The position numbers and the translations under genes are program-made. Shown here piece after piece: positions 5,665-6,852 of a DNA stretch of 6,852 nt; the first letter of the stretch is position 1, and every line of letters begins with the position of its first letter. The notes under the pieces were generated by a model. That model ran no database searches and was not told the DNA's origin. It saw nothing but the letters and a program-made list of their open reading frames with translations. The stretch is from NCBI GenBank assembly GCA_028287725.1, contig JAQBPC010000046.1, forward strand, positions 1 through 6,852. The letters are read 5' to 3'. This DNA is from Chloroflexota bacterium (lineage in GTDB: Bacteria; Chloroflexota; UBA5177; JANWHV01).

Positions 5665-6852
5665 ATGGCTGAATCTGCTGTCGCAACCGCGCCCTCGACC
5701 GCGCGCCGCCCGGCCGATATAGCGCTCGACGGTGACTACTTGTGGGTTGCCGGCCTGGTGGCCTCGGCAGTATTGTTCTATGTCGTCTCGGGCACGCTGC
5801 TGAGCCTCGCACTGCTCGCGGCTCTGGCGGTGTTGTGCTGGCAGCGGACGTCGCTCGCCATAATTCTCATTCCTTTGGCAGTACCCCTGTACATGCTGCC
5901 GAAGACACTGCACACGACCCGGCAGTTGAGCTTCTCGCTTGGCGAAATCGTTATCGTGCTGTTGGCGGCGATCGTCTTCGCTCAGCAGGTGCTCTCGGCC
6001 CCTCGCCGGCCCGCCCAGACGTCGCTCGTTCGGCATTTCATACCAGAGTCGCCGTTCCTCTGGCAGGCTGCGCTGTTTCTCGTCGCCGCGACGCTGGCAA
6101 CTGCCGCGGCGCAATTTCACACGGTCGCCTTGCGCGAATACCGGGAAGTGGTGCTGGAGCCACTGCTGTACTACTGGCTCATTTTGCAACGCGTGAAGGG
6201 ACCGAGCGGGGCCGCGCTACTGGCTCTGGCAGTCGCGCTCGCAGGCACCGTGGTCAGCGTTTTGGGCGTGGTCCAGATCTACTTCCGCCCAGCCGGCATG
6301 GCATTTGCTCAGTTTCCCACGCCGCAACACTTCGTGCAGGCCGTCTATGACAGTCAGAATAACCTTAGCCTCCTCATCGACCGTGCACTCCCAGTCGCGC
6401 TGGCGCTGGCCCTGATGCCCGGCTGGGTTGCGTTGTTCGTGCACGGTCGCACTGCCGCTGCTACTCAGCGCGCGACACGACTCGCGCAGGTCGGCCTGCT
6501 GCTGTTCGCCGCCTTGATGGCATACATTCTCTACCGAACCGGGTCACGCGGCGGCGAGGCGGCAACGGTATTCTGCGTAGCAATCGTACTGGTAGTCTGG
6601 CGATGGAAATTTGTCGCGGCGCAATTGCGACGGCCCCTGGCCGTGGCAGCGGCCGCTGTGGTGGTAGTGGCGATCGGCTTCATTGGCCGCCATCGAATAT
6701 CTTCGTTCGTATCGGGCCACGGCTACTCTAATCTTGCACATCAGTCCGTATGGGAGAGTGCGCTGCGTATGCTGCGCGATCATCCGATCTTTGGCGTCGG
6801 GCCGGATAACTTCCTCTATTACTATTCGGACTCGCAGCAATGTGCGCCCGGC
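5665..6852 (+). CDS. O-antigen ligase/polymerase family (Wzy_C) membrane protein, C-terminus beyond right edge
   Basis: A polytopic inner-membrane protein likely to polymerise or ligate surface polysaccharide from lipid carriers (WaaL/Wzy/PglL superfamily). The frame opens at ATG 5665, preceded by AAGGGA at seven bases, and stays open for 396 codons to the edge. Hydrophobic segments lie at about 27-58, 62-79, 90-110, 131-150, 165-176, 181-205, 240-259, 274-291, 299-313 and 324-341. Family marks are the TGSRGGEAA turn (292-300) after a helix, and the W-x2-AL-x-ML-x-DHPIFGVGPDNF stretch (363-383), where the G-x-GP-x-NF is characteristic of the large periplasmic loop and following helix of Wzy_C proteins. 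An REYREVVLEPLLYYWL segment (157-172) carries arginines of the kind important in these enzymes. Whether it ligates O-antigen, builds exopolysaccharide or glycosylates proteins cannot be told; in a monoderm it could not be a true LPS ligase. Confidence 0.85.
   Translation, partial: MAESAVATAPSTARRPADIALDGDYLWVAGLVASAVLFYVVSGTLLSLALLAALAVLCWQRTSLAIILIPLAVPLYMLPKTLHTTRQLSFSLGEIVIVLLAAIVFAQQVLSAPRRPAQTSLVRHFIPESPFLWQAALFLVAATLATAAAQFHTVALREYREVVLEPLLYYWLILQRVKGPSGAALLALAVALAGTVVSVLGVVQIYFRPAGMAFAQFPTPQHFVQAVYDSQNNLSLLIDRALPVALALALMPGWVALFVHGRTAAATQRATRLAQVGLLLFAALMAYILYRTGSRGGEAATVFCVAIVLVVWRWKFVAAQLRRPLAVAAAAVVVVAIGFIGRHRISSFVSGHGYSNLAHQSVWESALRMLRDHPIFGVGPDNFLYYYSDSQQCAPG

Noticed and set aside
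5617..6189. Minus-strand open frame of 190 codons
   Set aside because: Antisense to the Wzy_C membrane protein gene, whose hydrophobic segments and motif are convincing; this frame is Gln/Arg-rich and without a domain.

Overview
The window reads as bacterial chromosome with GC in the mid-to-high fifties (estimated by eye). It carries nine protein genes: seven in a tight minus-strand block (1-4607), an eighth on the same strand just upstream of it (4776-5378), and a ninth diverging on the plus strand and running off the right edge (5665-6852). I see no tRNA, rRNA, CRISPR array, insertion sequence or complete transposon.

The core (transcribed right to left) is the conserved set rpmH - rnpA - yidD - yidC - jag/khpB - a PfkB-family sugar kinase - mnmE. 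Spacings are 10, 12 and 32 bases, followed by overlaps of 4, 4 and 14 bases, so this is almost certainly one operon with translational coupling in its distal half. The products make ribosomal protein L34, process tRNA 5' ends (RNase P protein), insert membrane proteins (YidD, YidC), bind RNA (KhpB/Jag) and modify tRNA wobble uridines (MnmE). The kinase is the one member with no established place in this set. mnmE is cut by the left edge, losing its C-terminal catalytic part.

Upstream of rpmH, where many bacteria have dnaA and oriC, there is instead a 168-base promoter-like gap and a gene for a cytoplasmic molybdopterin oxidoreductase of the sulfite-oxidase fold (YuiH-like). A 286-base divergent intergenic region with a near-perfect palindrome separates it from a multi-spanning membrane protein of the O-antigen ligase/polymerase (Wzy_C) family, cut by the right edge.

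Taxonomy is only suggested. The order rpmH-rnpA-yidD-yidC-jag-mnmE, the high-GC codon use, a YidC without a lipoprotein signal and the YuiH-like enzyme fit Chloroflexota or a similar non-Firmicute lineage; presence of mnmE argues against most Actinobacteria. Nothing here amounts to a clearly new multi-gene system. The best leads are a perfect 26-bp palindrome inside jag, the embedded kinase gene, and the operator-like palindrome in the divergent region.
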